DNA of 64,000 nucleotides from Castanea sativa (GCF_040712315.1 NC_134016.1:1155501-1219500); one strand, 5' to 3'; shown: positions 1 through 11,230, numbered from the stretch's first letter. Notes: generated by a model from the sequence alone, not told the origin. Program-made: numbers and translations.

Positions 1-1004
1 CCCACCAAAATTGGCTGATCTTAAATTTTAGTTCCTTACATAAATTTTCAAGAAGCAAGAAACAACTCATTGAATACACTAGAATTTCTTAAGCTATGAC
101 TTTTATCAATATTTCACGTATGGCTTGGGATAGAAACTTCCCCTTCTAGCCATGAATTGTTTTGCTACATGTGCTTTCATATAGTCAAAAGCTTGCTTAT
201 TCTCCCTCCCTATATAACAGGAGGTAGCCAAGATATGTTTCTAAAATTGCAACTTGTGAGTAACTGGGTCAGATTTGACTTGAGCCATAACCCACAATTT
301 ATGAATCGTTTACATGAGTTATTTGATAAGTAGATTTAAATTTGAGTTCAATTTAAAACTAAGCTTGATATGAATTGTTAGTAGTGGGGTGATTGAAGAT
401 GAGTAATTGAGCGTTTTTAGGACCATTGATCGTAATCTATCTTTAAATACTACTAAAAGCCTACAATAGTTAGGAAACTAATTACACTAAAAATAATTTT
501 TTATTTATTTTGAAATCTTGTACAAGAGAAATAAACTATATGTACGTATAATTTTTGAGAGCTCTCTGCCTCTCCCTATCAAGCATATGACACCAATAGG
601 GACACCATCAAAAGTACCCTTGACTTTTTTTTAGCTAAATACCCTCGATTTGACTTGACACTATTAAAAAAGAAATGATGAATAAAAAAGCATATGACAC
701 CATCAATATGTAGAAATAGAATTTTGACCTGCAGTTAATTTATGTTAGACTATATATTTAGGATTGAATTAAAAATAGCGAAGTAAAATTCTCTCTCTCA
801 TAATATATTGTACTTAGTAAAATTCAATGTCGGTTAGGAGTTTTCCAATTAATATTTCTTTTTATTTTAGAAGATTCCAATTAATTAATATTCATTTATT
901 ACCACGTGCACTTCATGAGATTCGGAACAACCCAAATTAAAGAAAGGCGGCACTATATTCACTTCATGGTTTTTTTCTTTCTTGCCGCAACATTAATTTA
1001 ACCT
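1..1004. other. AT-rich intergenic DNA
   Basis: I see no coding exon, RNA gene or clear repeat boundary here. The stretch is AT-rich with short homopolymer runs. Confidence 0.5.
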
Positions 1005-1145
1005 TCACCTCCTACGTATATAAGGAATAGTTTTTAGGGTTAGGTTAACAAGTTAGACCAAGAGCAAGAGAACGTACTCCCTTCGTCTTTGTTTTTAGTC
1101 TCACACAATTTGGATTGCAACTGCACTTATTAGAATTTGGGTATG
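1005..1145 (+). promoter_or_regulatory. possible TATA promoter with pyrimidine-rich leader
   Basis: A TATA-like string TATATAAGG lies at 1017-1025. About 60-100 bases downstream is a pyrimidine-rich stretch of the kind seen in plant 5' leaders. No open coding exon follows within several hundred bases, so this may drive a non-coding transcript, be the remnant of a lost gene, or be chance. Weak call. Confidence 0.2.
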
Positions 1146-1526
1146 CTCTTCTTTCATCATCAAGTGGCAGAATTTATGTAAGTTCATGGTTCATGCAAGC
1201 ATATTTGGTAATTTAAGCATGATTTCAATTTGTCTTTTTTCTTTCTTACATCAATAAGTAGGGGAAAGAGATTCAAATTCATATTCACCTTCATGAGAAC
1301 TTGACTAACTATTGCATGCACAAGAAGCTTTAAGATTTTGTGCGCTAAGTTTACTGTTCACCAAAGTAAGGATAATATATATATATATATATAACCGAAG
1401 TATCTGAAACTCCCACAATTTTTCACATTAACACAATATTTAAAAAAAATAAAAGCAAAACTATATATAAAAAAAAAGTCATAAACCCGACACTCAAAAA
1501 AATAAAACCAAAAAAAAAAAAAATGT

Positions 1527-1700
1527 AGAGTGTCTTTGGTCATCCATTTTAAACATTAGTGTTCAATGTTTAAACACTGAACACTAGTGTCCAAAAACCA
1601 AAAAACGTGTTTGGTTATCCATTCTTGTTCAGGGTTGTTTGGAAAACATTGTTCAAAAAACCATTTTCAAAATGATGGTTTTGAAATTACCTCCGGCCTG
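1527..1700. repeat. MITE-like palindromic repeat
   Basis: A near-perfect palindrome (1553-1590, centred on TTTAAA) is flanked by two related strings resembling TTTGGTTATCCATT. This is typical of short hAT-like MITEs in plants, but no clear target-site duplication was found. Confidence 0.35.
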
Positions 1701-1763
1701 ATTTTAAACAACAAACACTAAACTTTGTAGGTGCGAACTGCTATAAATAAGGCTTGCCGCGCA

Positions 1764-2031
1764 AAGATGAAGGATGTGCATACTTTAGGGAGTAAGAGCT
1801 GCGCGAGGTTACGCGAGGAGGAGGTAACTTATATTTTTGTAAATTTTTGTTGCCTCTATGTGCTCCATATTTTTTTACATTCATCCATAATGTACCCTTA
1901 ACTTGTTCTCTATGTGAGGGTAGAGGGAGAAGAGGTCAAATGGGGAGGAGCCAACTAGGGATGAGGTTTATATATTAACCCACACACATAAAGATGGGAA
2001 ACCTGTTAATGAGGAAGCAGCAGCCAAAATT
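1764..2031 (+). pseudogene. CACTA TnpA-like transposase exons (remnant)
   Basis: Two short exon-like pieces are visible. The first (1764-1823) reads KMKDVHTLGSKSCARLREEE and is followed at once by a GT donor. The second (about 1934-2031) contains EEPTRDEVYILTHTHKDGKP followed by VNEEAAAKI and another GT donor. Both match my recall of the Ptta/En/Spm plant transposase (TNPA-like) family, whose members carry a PTR-E-(IL)-TH-T-KDGKPV-E motif. TNPA-type proteins bind the subterminal repeats of CACTA elements. The rest of the gene is missing. A block of short GC-rich repeats of the CACTA subterminal type follows directly, so this is the 3' part of a broken CACTA element. Confidence 0.65.
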
Positions 2032-2167
2032 GTATGTTTTTTTTTTTTTTAAACCTTTTCAACTAACTTGAATTTTACCGATCTAAGTTTTGGCATGATT
2101 TTGCCTTTTTCTATCTCTGAGTGTTATTCTGCCTGCTTGTGTTTCATTATGCCCCCGTGGGCGGGGG

Positions 2168-2356
2168 GAGAAGCTATAGCCGCGTTTTAAAAATGCGGCT
2201 ATAACCAAATTCAAAAAAAAAAAAGGGCTATAGCCGCATTTGTAAACCGCATCAGGTCTATGGTTAGGGGCTTTAGACCGCGGCTGAAAACGCGGCTATA
2301 GGCCAAATCATCCTATAGCCACGTTTTTAGGAACTATAGCCGCGTTTTAAAAATTG
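2168..2356. repeat. CACTA subterminal repeat block (truncated element)
   Basis: The motif CTATAGCCGCGTTTT and its reverse complement recur several times in about 190 bases and stand out from the AT-rich surroundings. Such GC-rich direct and inverted repeats are the usual subterminal regions of CACTA elements. No CACTA terminus is present at either side, so the element is truncated. Confidence 0.6.
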
Positions 2357-2905
2357 ATAAAACGATTTGAATTTTTAACCTATCTTTGTTCAACAATCAT
2401 TTAGGTAATAGACAAATATAAAAATAAACTATAATAGAAAACCTAAGTATCTTTATTTCAATTAAAATCCATAAAATATATAGACTAAAACATTATTTGT
2501 TTTTTCTCTTTATTGTTGAGATAACTTTTTCGATAATTAGGTCTTCATTGTGATTTTATGAATATCTAATTAATTTTAGTAACCCATTCAAACAACTTAT
2601 GACTAAGAATAATATTGTAACTCTACATACACATATACGACGAATTTTATTTTAATTTTATAAAACTTAATTATCATTAATGGTATCATGAAAATGTTTA
2701 AAAGTGGGAATTTATCCTAATTGGAAGTCAAATTACCCAATTTTTTTTTATTTTTTTATTTTTATGTTTAAGGTTAAAATGACTAAAATTCCCTGTTGAC
2801 CAATCTTTAACCAAGTTAACCAACACTCAAACTAAGTTAAACTTTCACCTAAAATGATAAAATTCACTTTTTTTTTTTAATATAAAGATTAATTTTTCAG
2901 GGTCA
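2357..2905. repeat. segment duplicated at 22925-23131 and 26344-26400
   Basis: The sequence from about 2357 to 2575 is closely related to 22925-23131, and a shorter match resumes after the LINE at 26344. The second copy lies about 1.1 kb downstream of the kinase exon of BIR1-like copy A. This block may therefore be the 3' flank of another copy of the same duplication unit, lying left of the window. That reading is inference. Confidence 0.5.
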
Positions 2906-3342
2906 ACCCTTATTTTCCCTCTTTTTGATAAAAAAAGATATGACATCAAGTGGACATCTTCTAACCTAACCTGATAATCAACTATGGACTTCGCTTTTCT
3001 AGCAAAAACATGATCTTAGAATTTGAGGTCATTGATCTATAATACTTCATATTATAAATCCCATTTATCATATAAAAAAAATCCCATTTAAAGTTAACAG
3101 ATTTATGTGTTAGGGTCCATGTATTTTCCCAAATATAAGTTGGACTCCACTCAATGACCGGAGATTTGAGTCTATACTCTTTTTGTTAGATTTCTGCCTT
3201 ATTCTTAATAAGTACAATAATATACGGGTGTATTTTTCAAAATAATAATAATAATAATATACGGGTGTAAAATTACGTCACATAATTAAGTCGAGCTCAT
3301 GTGTAGTTCGCCCGGCACATATGAAAATTGGGTTTTATTAAA

Positions 3343-3460
3343 GTGTGCCTTTAGAGTATAAATTTTTTTATAGAAAAATGTGAAAATGATTAACTATTTT
3401 GAAAATTTTTTATAAAAATTTTCTCAAAATAACTAGTTAATTTATGTGCTAAAGGCATAA
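3343..3460. repeat. short hairpin MITE-like element
   Basis: The string TGTGCCTTTAGAGTATAAATT-like on the left (about 3344) and its near reverse complement around 3440-3460 enclose about 80 AT-rich bases. A foldback this size fits a small MITE; the target-site duplication is not clear. Confidence 0.35.
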
Positions 3461-3619
3461 ATTAACTAGAGCCATGAACAGTTTTCCATCTGACGAGAAC
3501 ATGGGCTCGAGGTCGAGTTCCGTAGGGGCGTTAAAGATTGTATGAGATAATAAGAGTAGTAAACTTAGACCTTTCATAGACAATTATTGGACAAGGCACT
3601 CATGGAAATGTGGCTTACA

Positions 3620-4121
3620 TGCATTGATGATTGAATTGACAGCTTTATTTATTGACTACGTTTTCTATGCTCCGGACTCCAGAGTTTCTACCAGAGTTAA
3701 CGGTGCATGACTTTGAAAACTAGACTCTTAGTCAACATATTAACCACTTTATTATCACACGGTAATCAGAAAACTATATCATTAATTATCTATTGTTGAT
3801 AGTATATATAGACTTGGTTCATGCTTGGGCCATGTCTTCTAAATCGGTTTTGTTATATATGTTCTTTCTTCAAGAATTTATTGGGAAATGATCTGTTTTC
3901 CAACTTGAAATTCCTGAAGATGATTTTGTTTCTTTCTCTTTTTAACTTGTTACATACTCCATATATGACTTAATTTCTACATCTGAGTTTTCTTGATAGA
4001 CACCCGCAAGCAACTGGCTCGTATAGTACCAGACTCGTCACAGCTTTACTCCACATAATTGCTTGGTCATTGCTTGACATTATTGAAATAAGCAATGGCT
4101 ACGAGTGATATCAGCTGCTTG
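3620..4121 (+). pseudogene. BIR1-like copy Z: promoter and signal-peptide fragment
   Basis: From about 3620 the DNA follows the upstream region and first codons of copy A (5826-6330). Shared landmarks are a TTTATTGACT-like box, an ACACGGTAATCA string, and the start of the signal-peptide exon. The position of the start ATG reads CTG here. The codons for the signal peptide and the first ectodomain residues follow, with a stop soon after. Homology ends abruptly at about 4121, in the middle of the sequence for the conserved N-terminal Cys motif. No LRR or kinase part follows. This is a dead 5' fragment left by recombination or deletion. Confidence 0.65.
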
Positions 4122-4908
4122 GTCTCTCACCAACTCAAGCCTTAGTCAAGCGTCTCACACAAGAAAATTTGAAAACTCATGCGTCTTTCACAGGAAAACA
4201 ACACCAAACATCTTACAGGAAAAAAAAAAAAAAAAAACCATCTCACAGAGAAACAGTTAACATCAATACATCCCTAAAAAAAAAAAACCCATAAGAACAT
4301 ATGGGAGAACATAAAAATTTTTGTGAGGGAGCCGAACTGGGTTGATGGAGGGGAAATCAAGGAAGAGACGAACTGAGTTAGAAAAAAAAGCCGTGAAAAA
4401 AAAAAATAGTAGACAAGGAAGTTGAACCAAAAGTTTCATATGGGAGAACATAAAAATTTTAAAAGATGAGAAAGGACATGCAGAGAGGAGAAGCAACCGG
4501 ATGGGCCTTCGGAGAAGATAAGTGTAATGGTGAAACAAAACGTGCGGTGGAGAAAAAAGAAAAGAAAAAGGAGAACTAAAAAAAAATAAATTAAAGTAAA
4601 AGGTACCTGATGGGATACGTGTTTATCATGGAAGGAATTTTACAAAATAAAAATTACAAATTGTATTACAATATAACAAATTTTTACAATAATTGGCTGT
4701 GAAATCTTTCATATGTGAAAATAAAATAATAAAATATTATATTAGGATTGACCACAACTAAAAACAAAAAATATTATCACATTTTATTGTAGGACAATTT
4801 TTAGTTACGAAATTAATTGTAATTTTAGACTACAAAATTAGTTGTGATATTTTTTTATTGAAGGTGAATTTTGATATATCTATCATTGAATTATATCTTT
4901 TTTTTTTC
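4122..4908. other. AT- and purine-rich spacer
   Basis: No gene recognised. The stretch has several poly-A runs, and the string CATATGGGAGAACATAAAAA occurs twice (about 4298 and 4437), a local repeat of unknown kind. Confidence 0.4.
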
Positions 4909-5180
4909 ATACTTGCAAAATTCATAGAAAATTAAAGATCGATAGCAATGTCACCAATAAATTTTTTAAATTCAAAGTTTTTGTTATTTAAAAGTATGCA
5001 TAATATATGCACTTTATTTCCTCAAAAAAAAAATTATGTATAATATATAAACTTATAAATCATATAGTAAATAATATTTGATTGATACAAAATTTGACAC
5101 GTGTATTAAGAGCATGTAGCATATGCAATTCAACGGTTAGATTTTCAAAATATATAATAATATTTATTTTACTGAGTAAA
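4909..5180 (-). repeat. dispersed repeat, minus copy of the 345-bp family
   Basis: Read on the minus strand, this segment matches the unit repeated in tandem at 16926-18825. It contains the TTTTGAAAATCTAACCGTTG-like core, then a TTCTTAACA-like string and a region containing GATTGATA. It is a diverged single copy. Confidence 0.5.
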
Positions 5181-5329
5181 GTTGTAACTTTAAGCTATAA
5201 TTACTTTTTTAGCTAAACTTTGTCTTTTATTGTATCTCCAAATTTTTTAAATTAGTGCTATGTTTTTTAGAAAAGAAAATTGTGCTATTTACACAATATT
5301 TTCATAACAATTTCATAATAAAGTTTACG

Positions 5330-5640
5330 TAATAAGTTGTTATTAGTTCTCATCTGGATCTACTAGTGACATTCTCCTCTACGTAATAACAATTTTCATA
5401 GCAATCTCCGGTGCTTGTTAACATTCTCCTTTTTTAAATTCATATTTTAAATTCGTATTTTGAAAATCTTTCCATTAGATTATATGTTTTATATATTCTT
5501 AACATACATGTCAATTTTTATACTAATAAAATATTATTTATTATTTTATCAATAAATTCATTTTTTATATATTATTTACTTTAAAAAATATAAATTTAAA
5601 TAATTGATTGATGAAATACTATTAATATATATAAAGATAG
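5330..5640 (+). repeat. dispersed repeat, plus copy of the 345-bp family
   Basis: The strings ATTTTGAAAATCTTTCCATT, TATATTCTTAACATACATG and AATTTAAATAATTGATTGAT occur in the same order and spacing as in the tandem units at 16926-18825. The nearby minus copy (4909-5180) gives an inverted arrangement. Confidence 0.5.
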
Positions 5641-5825
5641 TGTAGGCCACATCTAGTCGTACTTGAAATCCATAACCAAAAGGGAGTACTTTAAGACCGT
5701 GGAAAAACAGAACCGGACTTTGTAAAATGATGAAGAGAAACGAAAAGAACAAAAGCAACAATTGCTGGAGACTCTCTCCTCCGAAGTTACATGAGCCCTT
5801 TCGCTCCGAAGTTTCATTTATAGGA

Positions 5826-6204
5826 TCGATTAATGTTTGATTTGACACCTTTGTTTATTGACTTCGTTTGTCGTGCTCTAGCCAGAGTTCTTCAAAGCAC
5901 ATGACTTGGAAAATTAAACTCATCAACTACCTTTTTTTTTTTTTTTTGATGAACGACTCATCAAGCACTTTATTAGTACACGGTAATCAAAATTACTTAT
6001 TTATTCTTGATGGTATAGACTTGGTTCAATGTAGGCATGTCTTCCAAACAGATTTGTCTTACATGTTCTTTGAATCTAATATCGAAATGATCAATTTTCC
6101 AATTTGAAATTTCCTGAATTGATTGTGTTTCCATTTTCCGCTTTTTCACTGGGTATATATGGCTTCACTACCTCTGAGCTTTCTTGATAAACACTCGCAA
6201 GCAA
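5826..6204 (+). promoter_or_regulatory. upstream region of BIR1-like copy A
   Basis: This block is conserved upstream of copies Z (3620-3995) and B (56130-56481) and in an orphan piece at 61060-61280. Shared elements are a TTTATTGACTTCGTT-like box, a GCATGACTTGGAAAAT-like box and an ACACGGTAATCA string. Because it precedes the signal-peptide ATG in each copy, it is most simply the common promoter and 5' leader. Which transcription factors bind it cannot be said. Confidence 0.5.
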
Positions 6205-7069
6205 ATGGCTCATAATACTAGTCTCGTCATAGCTCTACTTCACATATTTGCTTTGTCATTTCTGAACATTCTTGAAATAAGCAACGGTTCCGAATATGAT
6301 ATCAGCTGCTTGAGGTCCATTAAAGAGTCACTAGAAGACCCTTAAAACAAATTCAAACATTCATGGAACTTCGGCAACACCACGATAGGTTCCATGTGTA
6401 AATTTATTGGGGGCCACTTGCTGGAATTTTGATGACAACAGGATTATTGGTATCGAACTCGGGAACATGAGGCTCAAAGGCCAGTTCCCTCTGGGAATCC
6501 GTAATTGCTCTTATTTGAACCATCTAGACCTCTCAGGTAACGAGCTTACAGGCACCATCCCATCTAACATCTCTTATTTGTTCGGCTACGCGACTACCCT
6601 TGATCTCTCCTCCAACAGTTTTTCGGGTGAAATCCCGAAGAGCATAGTGAATTGCACTTATTTGAATGTCCTTCGACTTGAAAACAACCAGCTAACTGGA
6701 CTTATTCCTCCAGATCTTGTCCTGCTACATAGGATAAAAAACTTCAGTGTTGCTAACAATCGGTTGTCAGGGCCGGTGCCTATGTTTAAAAATATTACCT
6801 TTCCTGCAGAAAGCTATGCAAACAATCCGGGACTTTGTGGGGCTCCATTGGACCCATGCATGGCTGCTCCTGCGAAGTTTCATGTTTTCTTCAAACAAGG
6901 ATTTTTGGTAGGCTGGGTTTTCTCCATGGTGTCGGTGGTGGTGGTTATATTTCTTTATACTTCCTGGGTGCCTTTACAGAATGCAACAATCAAGAACAAC
7001 AAAAGAATGAAAGAAGCAATTGATGGAAGCCAAGGCTCCACAACAACCGAAAGAAGCAAGAACGTAAAG
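6205..7069 (+). pseudogene. BIR1-like copy A, exon 1 (signal peptide, LRRs, membrane segment)
   Basis: The ATG at 6205 opens a signal peptide (MAHNTSLVIALLHIFALSF) followed by the N-terminal cap with ISCLRSIKESLEDP. A TAA at 6343-6345 then stops the frame where copy B has a Tyr codon. A one-base frameshift lies near 6400-6410. Beyond it, 6407-7069 is open and codes four to five LRRs (LDLSGNELTGTIPS, LDLSSNSFSGEIPK, LRLENNQLTGLIPP, FSVANNRLSGPVP), the GLCGAPLDPC cap, a hydrophobic membrane segment (about 6904-6970) and a basic juxtamembrane part. The exon ends at AAG|GTAATC. Architecture and wording match the BIR1/BIR family of pseudokinase receptors, which in Arabidopsis bind BAK1 and restrain immune signalling (established for BIR1; function here not shown). 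The kinase exon is at 20794-21779. The nonsense and frameshift changes make this a pseudogene. Confidence 0.8.
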
Positions 7070-7899
7070 GTAATCTCTCAGGCCTGTTTGTTTCTATTTT
7101 AAAATTTATGTGACTATTTGTCTAGTAACCACAATCCAACTCAATTTTTTTTTCTTTTTAAAATATCAGAGAATTACTTCTTCGTCTATTTTAGAATGGC
7201 ACTAAGAACTTTAAATTATATAAAATCTAATAAAGTAATAAATTGAATATTTACTACAATTACAAATTGAATCGCTAATGAAAGCTAAATTGTTGTATTA
7301 TAAAGCCAAAAAGAATATAACTATTATCACCATCAAGGAAAAGTCACAACTATAATATCTTTATTGGTACTATTTTTTAAGGAAAAATGAAATTAGAGAT
7401 TATTTTTATCAAATAGGTTGAACGAGCTACAAATTTGAATGATTAACAATTTTTATCTTTTTTTTTTTTTAATAACTTGGTCTTGTCCTGTTTTTGTTTG
7501 GTTTATGTTTGTTATTATTTGAGCTAATATTAACTGTTGTTATTTAAGCTTTTTTTAATTTAGAGAAAGGGATTAAGAATTATGTTTAGGGGGCAGAATT
7601 AATTTTAGAGTAATACTACATCCACAATATTTTTACAATAAATTCTGTGTAAAAAGCTATTTATTGGTGTGTAAAAAATAATATTAGTATAAGGTTCAAA
7701 TTAGAATCAGTAACAACTTATTACATTGATTTTTTTTTTTTGAAATTATTGTGAAACTGTTATGAATTTATTTTGGTTGAACTCAAATTTTTGTAATTGT
7801 CAAATCAGGGTATTTAACATTTTATTATAATAGTTACAATATGTTAGTTTAGCAAATAAGTTTTTTTGAAAAGTCTATAAATATAAATATAAATATAAA
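7070..7899. other. start of the copy A intron
   Basis: The donor at 7070 (GTAATCTCTC) is followed by a stretch shared with the copy B intron (GCCTGTTTGTTTCTATTTT). The rest is AT-rich with no exon. The intron runs to about 20793 because two transposons, at 7900-11168 and 11947-19219, lie in it. Confidence 0.6.
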
Positions 7900-8594
7900 T
7901 GTGGGGTCATGGATTTTGGGATTTGGCCGAGAGCATGTGATTTTGGCCGAGAAGCATGGGTCGTCCGAGTCCGAAGAATACTATTTCCTCGGACTAAAGT
8001 TAAACGCAAATTTAGTATAGATCCTAATGATCAAAGATGACCTTTCAGGAAGTTCTAATGATAGCAACGAGCACCATGAATGTACAAGAGGGATAAGGGC
8101 TCAAAAATATCTAAGAGGAAGCTGCTACCACCGCATTAATGAGGAAGTGATCTTTGAACAGTATTATGGCAGCCTTACAGCCACCCCAGAAGACTTTTAG
8201 AGGGAGTTGATGGGACAAGTATCAGCATAAACCATCAACTGTCCACATGTAGGGTAAGGATGAAGGAAGAGATGTAATATAAATAAGGGTAGAGATCTCA
8301 GAGAGAGGAAAACGAAAAAAGGAGAAGAGAAAGCACTGTAACAATCTCAATAACTCTTGTAACCATTGTCATCTAATATATACTAGAACAAAAATCCTCG
8401 GATTGTGCCGAGAACAAACTTCCTTGCACAAACCAGGTACAATTCTTGTTAGCTCATCGTCCGAAACCATACTAACTGTTATCCATGCACTAAAGCCTAG
8501 CTCTTTGACTCACTCTCTACAAATTTATTGTACTGGGTTCACTGGGCCAAGATCCCTTATATTTTGGGCTTGGTCTGAAAATCGTGTCCCTACA
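7900..8594 (+). repeat. left LTR
   Basis: Starts TGTGGGGTCATGG and ends CGTGTCCCTACA. It is the same length as the right LTR at 10474-11168 and nearly the same sequence. Confidence 0.88.
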
Positions 8595-8614
8595 ATTGGC
8601 GCCGTCTGTGGGAA
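8595..8614 (+). other. primer-binding site of the LTR element
   Basis: ATTGGCGCCGTCTGTGGGAA directly follows the left LTR. This string is common at this place in plant Ty3/gypsy elements of the Tat lineage. The matching tRNA was not determined. Confidence 0.65.
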
Positions 8615-8794
8615 GAGCTTGTGTAATAGTAAGTGTAACGGTTAAATATGGTGAATATGGTGGGCTTAGGCCCCCATCAGCAAAAGTCATTGGGGATAGC
8701 CATTATTGTGGCTAGTTTACTATGTGAGCAAGTCACTACGTGGGGCACACACGATTGTTGTCCTAACTTAGCTTTCGCTCAGGTCTATACGACG

Positions 8795-8965
8795 AAGTGC
8801 GGATTATATGGGGAGGACTACTGAATGGGGCACAGTTCTAGGGGCTTCTGACATCAAGTATATGCCTCGTACCTTTGTCAAGGGTCAAGTCCTCGCAAAT
8901 CTGGTGGCCGAGTTCGCTGAGCTTCCATTAGAAGAAATGGCAGCAACACATGAGAAGGGGCTCTG
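8795..8965 (+). pseudogene. Ty3/gypsy RNase H fragment
   Basis: One frame reads SADYMGRTTEWGTVLGASD, then IKYMPRTFVKGQVLANLVAE. This matches the RNase H/connection region of plant Tat-lineage gypsy polyproteins as I recall it. It is the only pol remnant in the element and lies immediately before the tandem arrays. Confidence 0.7.
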
Positions 8966-9010
8966 CGGCGGGGCTAGTTCTTGAAGGTATATATTAATAT
9001 CTTCTAATCC

Positions 9011-9650
9011 ATTGAAGTGGTTAAACAGAACCTTAGCTATGACGGGTCCTCGGACCTCTTACTTTGGGGAAATTAACACACACTGACATCCATTGAAGTG
9101 GTTAAACAGAACCTTAGCTATGCCGGGTCCTCGGACCTCCTGCTTTGGGGAAATTAACACACACTGACATCTATTGAAGTGGTTAAACATAACCTTAGCT
9201 ATGACGGGTCTTCGGACCTCCTGCTTTGGGGAAATTAGCACACACTGACATCTATTGAAGTGGTTAAACAAAATCTTAGCTATGACGGATCCTCGGACCT
9301 CCTGCTTTGGGGAAATTAGCGCACACTGACATCTATTGAAGTGGTTAAACAGAACCTTAGCTATGACGGGTCCTCGGACCTCTTGCTTTGGGGAAATTAA
9401 CGCACACTGACATCTATTGAAGTGGTTAAACAGAACCTTAGCTATGACGGGTCCTCGGACCTCTTGCTTTAGGGAAATTAACACACACTGACATCTATTG
9501 AAGTGGTTAAACAGAACCTTAGCTATGACGGATTTCGGACCTCCTGCTTTGGGGAAATTAACGCACACTGACATCCATTGAAGTGGTTAAACAGAACCTT
9601 AGCTATGCCGGGTCCTCAAACCTCCTGCTTTGGGGAAATTAACACATAAT
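9011..9650 (+). repeat. 81-bp tandem array in the LTR element
   Basis: Eight units start at about 9011, 9092, 9173, 9254, 9335, 9416, 9497 and 9577. Each has the string ATTGAAGTGGTTAAACAGAA near its start and the core GGTCCTCGGACC, with few variants. The long minus-strand open frame across it comes from the period being a multiple of three and is not a gene. Confidence 0.9.
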
Positions 9651-10230
9651 AACATTTCTCTTCAAAGTGTTTAAACTATAACTCAATCATGCCTCGGTCC
9701 TCGGACCAGATGATATGAGAAAGATAAACACTTCATAACATTTCTCTTCAAAGTGTTTAAACTATAACTCAATCATGCCTCGGTCCTCGGACCAGATGAT
9801 ATGAGAAAGATAAACACTTCATAACATTTCTCTTCAAAGTGTTTAAACTATAACTCAATCATGCCTCGGTCCTCGGACCAAATGATATGAGAAAGTTAAA
9901 ACTTCATAACATTTCTCTTCAAAGTGTTTAAACTATAACTCAATCATGCATCGGTCCTCGGACCAGATGATATGAGAAAGATAAACACTTCATAACATTT
10001 CTCTTCAAAGTGTTTAAACTATAACTCAATCATGCCTCGGTCCTCGGACCAGATGATATGAGAAAGTTAAAACTTCATAACATTTCTCTTCAAAGTGTTT
10101 AAACTATAACTCAATCATGCCTCGGTCCTCGGACCAGATGATATGAGAAAGTTAAAACTTCATAACATTTCTCTTCAAAGTGTTTAAACTATAACTCAAT
10201 TATGCCTCGGTCCTCGGATCCCATACTTTG
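9651..10230 (+). repeat. 85-86-bp tandem array in the LTR element
   Basis: Seven units start at 9651, 9737, 9823, 9908, 9994, 10079 and 10164. Each begins AACATTTCTCTTCAAAGTGT and carries the core CGGTCCTCGGACC. The array follows the 81-bp array directly; the two monomers differ but share the core. Confidence 0.9.
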
Positions 10231-10450
10231 GGGAATTATCATTCCACAACATCTATTTGTTTCTCACTAAGTGTCAAGACAGGCCCAATATTATAACCAA
10301 ATCCTTAGATTGGTAGCTCTGAAAGAAGCAATTCATAGTATAAATATGGGGCGCATGAAACGACACTCCCTCAGGTGTAAATCAAAGGATCAAAGCAGAA
10401 TTGACTCTTAAGAATTCAAAACCCCACTTTTCTCCTCGGATGCGAGGAGA

Positions 10451-10473
10451 AAACCAGAGTTTTGAGGGGCTAT
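10451..10473 (+). other. polypurine tract region
   Basis: Purine-rich DNA ending TTTTGAGGGGCTAT abuts the right LTR, where the plus-strand primer of an LTR element should be. Confidence 0.6.
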
Positions 10474-11168
10474 TGTGGGGTCATGGATTTTGGGATTTGG
10501 CCGAGAGCATGTGGTTTTGGCTGAGAAGCATGGGTCGTCCGAGTCCGAAGAATACTATTTCCTTGGACTAAAGTTAAACACAAATTTAGTATAGATCCTA
10601 ATGATCAAAGATGACCTTTCAGGAAGTTCTAATGATAGCGACGAGCACCATGAATGTACAAGAGGGATAAGGGCTCAAAAATATCTAAGAGGAAGCTGCT
10701 ACCACCGCATTAATGAGGAAGTGATCTCTGAACAGTATTATGGCAGCCTTACAACCACCCTAGAAGACTTTTAGAGGGGGCTGATGGGACAAGTATCAGC
10801 ATAAACCATCAACTGTCCACATGTAGGGTAAGGATGAATGGAGAGATGTAATATAAATAAGGATAGAGATCCCCGAGAGAGGAAAACGAAAAAAGGAGAA
10901 GAGAAAGCATTGTAGCAATCTCAATAACTCTTGTAACCATTGTCATCCAATATATGCTAGAACAGAGCTCCTCGGATTGTGCCGAGGACAAACTTCCTTG
11001 CACAAACCGAGTACAATTCTTGTTAGCTCATCATCCGAAACCATACTAACTGTTATCCATGCACTAAAGCCTAGCTCTTTGACCCACTTTCTACAAATTT
11101 ATTGTACTGGGTTCACTGGGCCAAGATCCCTTACATTTTGGGCTTGGTCTGAAAATCGTGTCCCTACA
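10474..11168 (+). repeat. right LTR
   Basis: Equal in length to the left LTR, starting TGTGGGGTCATGG and ending TCCCTACA. ATAAA follows directly. Confidence 0.88.
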
Positions 11169-11184
11169 ATAAATAAATAAATAA

Positions 11185-11230
<46 letters not shown>
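11169..11230. repeat. AAAT/AT microsatellite
   Basis: A short AAAT run grades into more than 20 AT units immediately after the LTR element. Confidence 0.9.

Larger units (their letters stand above)
7900..11168 (+). mobile_element. non-autonomous Tat-type Ty3/gypsy LTR retrotransposon
   Basis: Two 695-bp direct repeats (7900-8594 and 10474-11168) begin TGTGGGG and end CCCTACA. They are flanked by ATAAA at 7895-7899 and again at 11169-11173, although the flank is low-complexity. A primer-binding-like TGGCGCCGTCTGTGGG follows the left LTR, and a purine run precedes the right one. The interior holds only a scrap of RNase H and two tandem arrays; gag, protease, reverse transcriptase and integrase are absent. 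It could only have moved with enzymes from a relative. The LTRs differ at a few percent of sites by eye, many of them C/T or G/A, which suggests an insertion that is not recent and has been methylated. It sits in the intron of BIR1-like copy A. Confidence 0.88.

Noticed and set aside
8403..8645. Open frame in the left LTR, with a partner in the right LTR (10977-11180)
   Set aside because: Duplicated only because LTRs are direct repeats; no coding signature.
9059..9574. 171-codon minus-strand open frame with a repeated VLFNHFNRCQC-type unit
   Set aside because: It spans the 81-bp tandem array; the period is a multiple of three, so the frame stays open by arithmetic. No start context or homologous protein.
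9651..10230. Regularly spaced repeats that might suggest a CRISPR array
   Set aside because: The units are contiguous monomers with no unique spacers, inside a plant LTR element.
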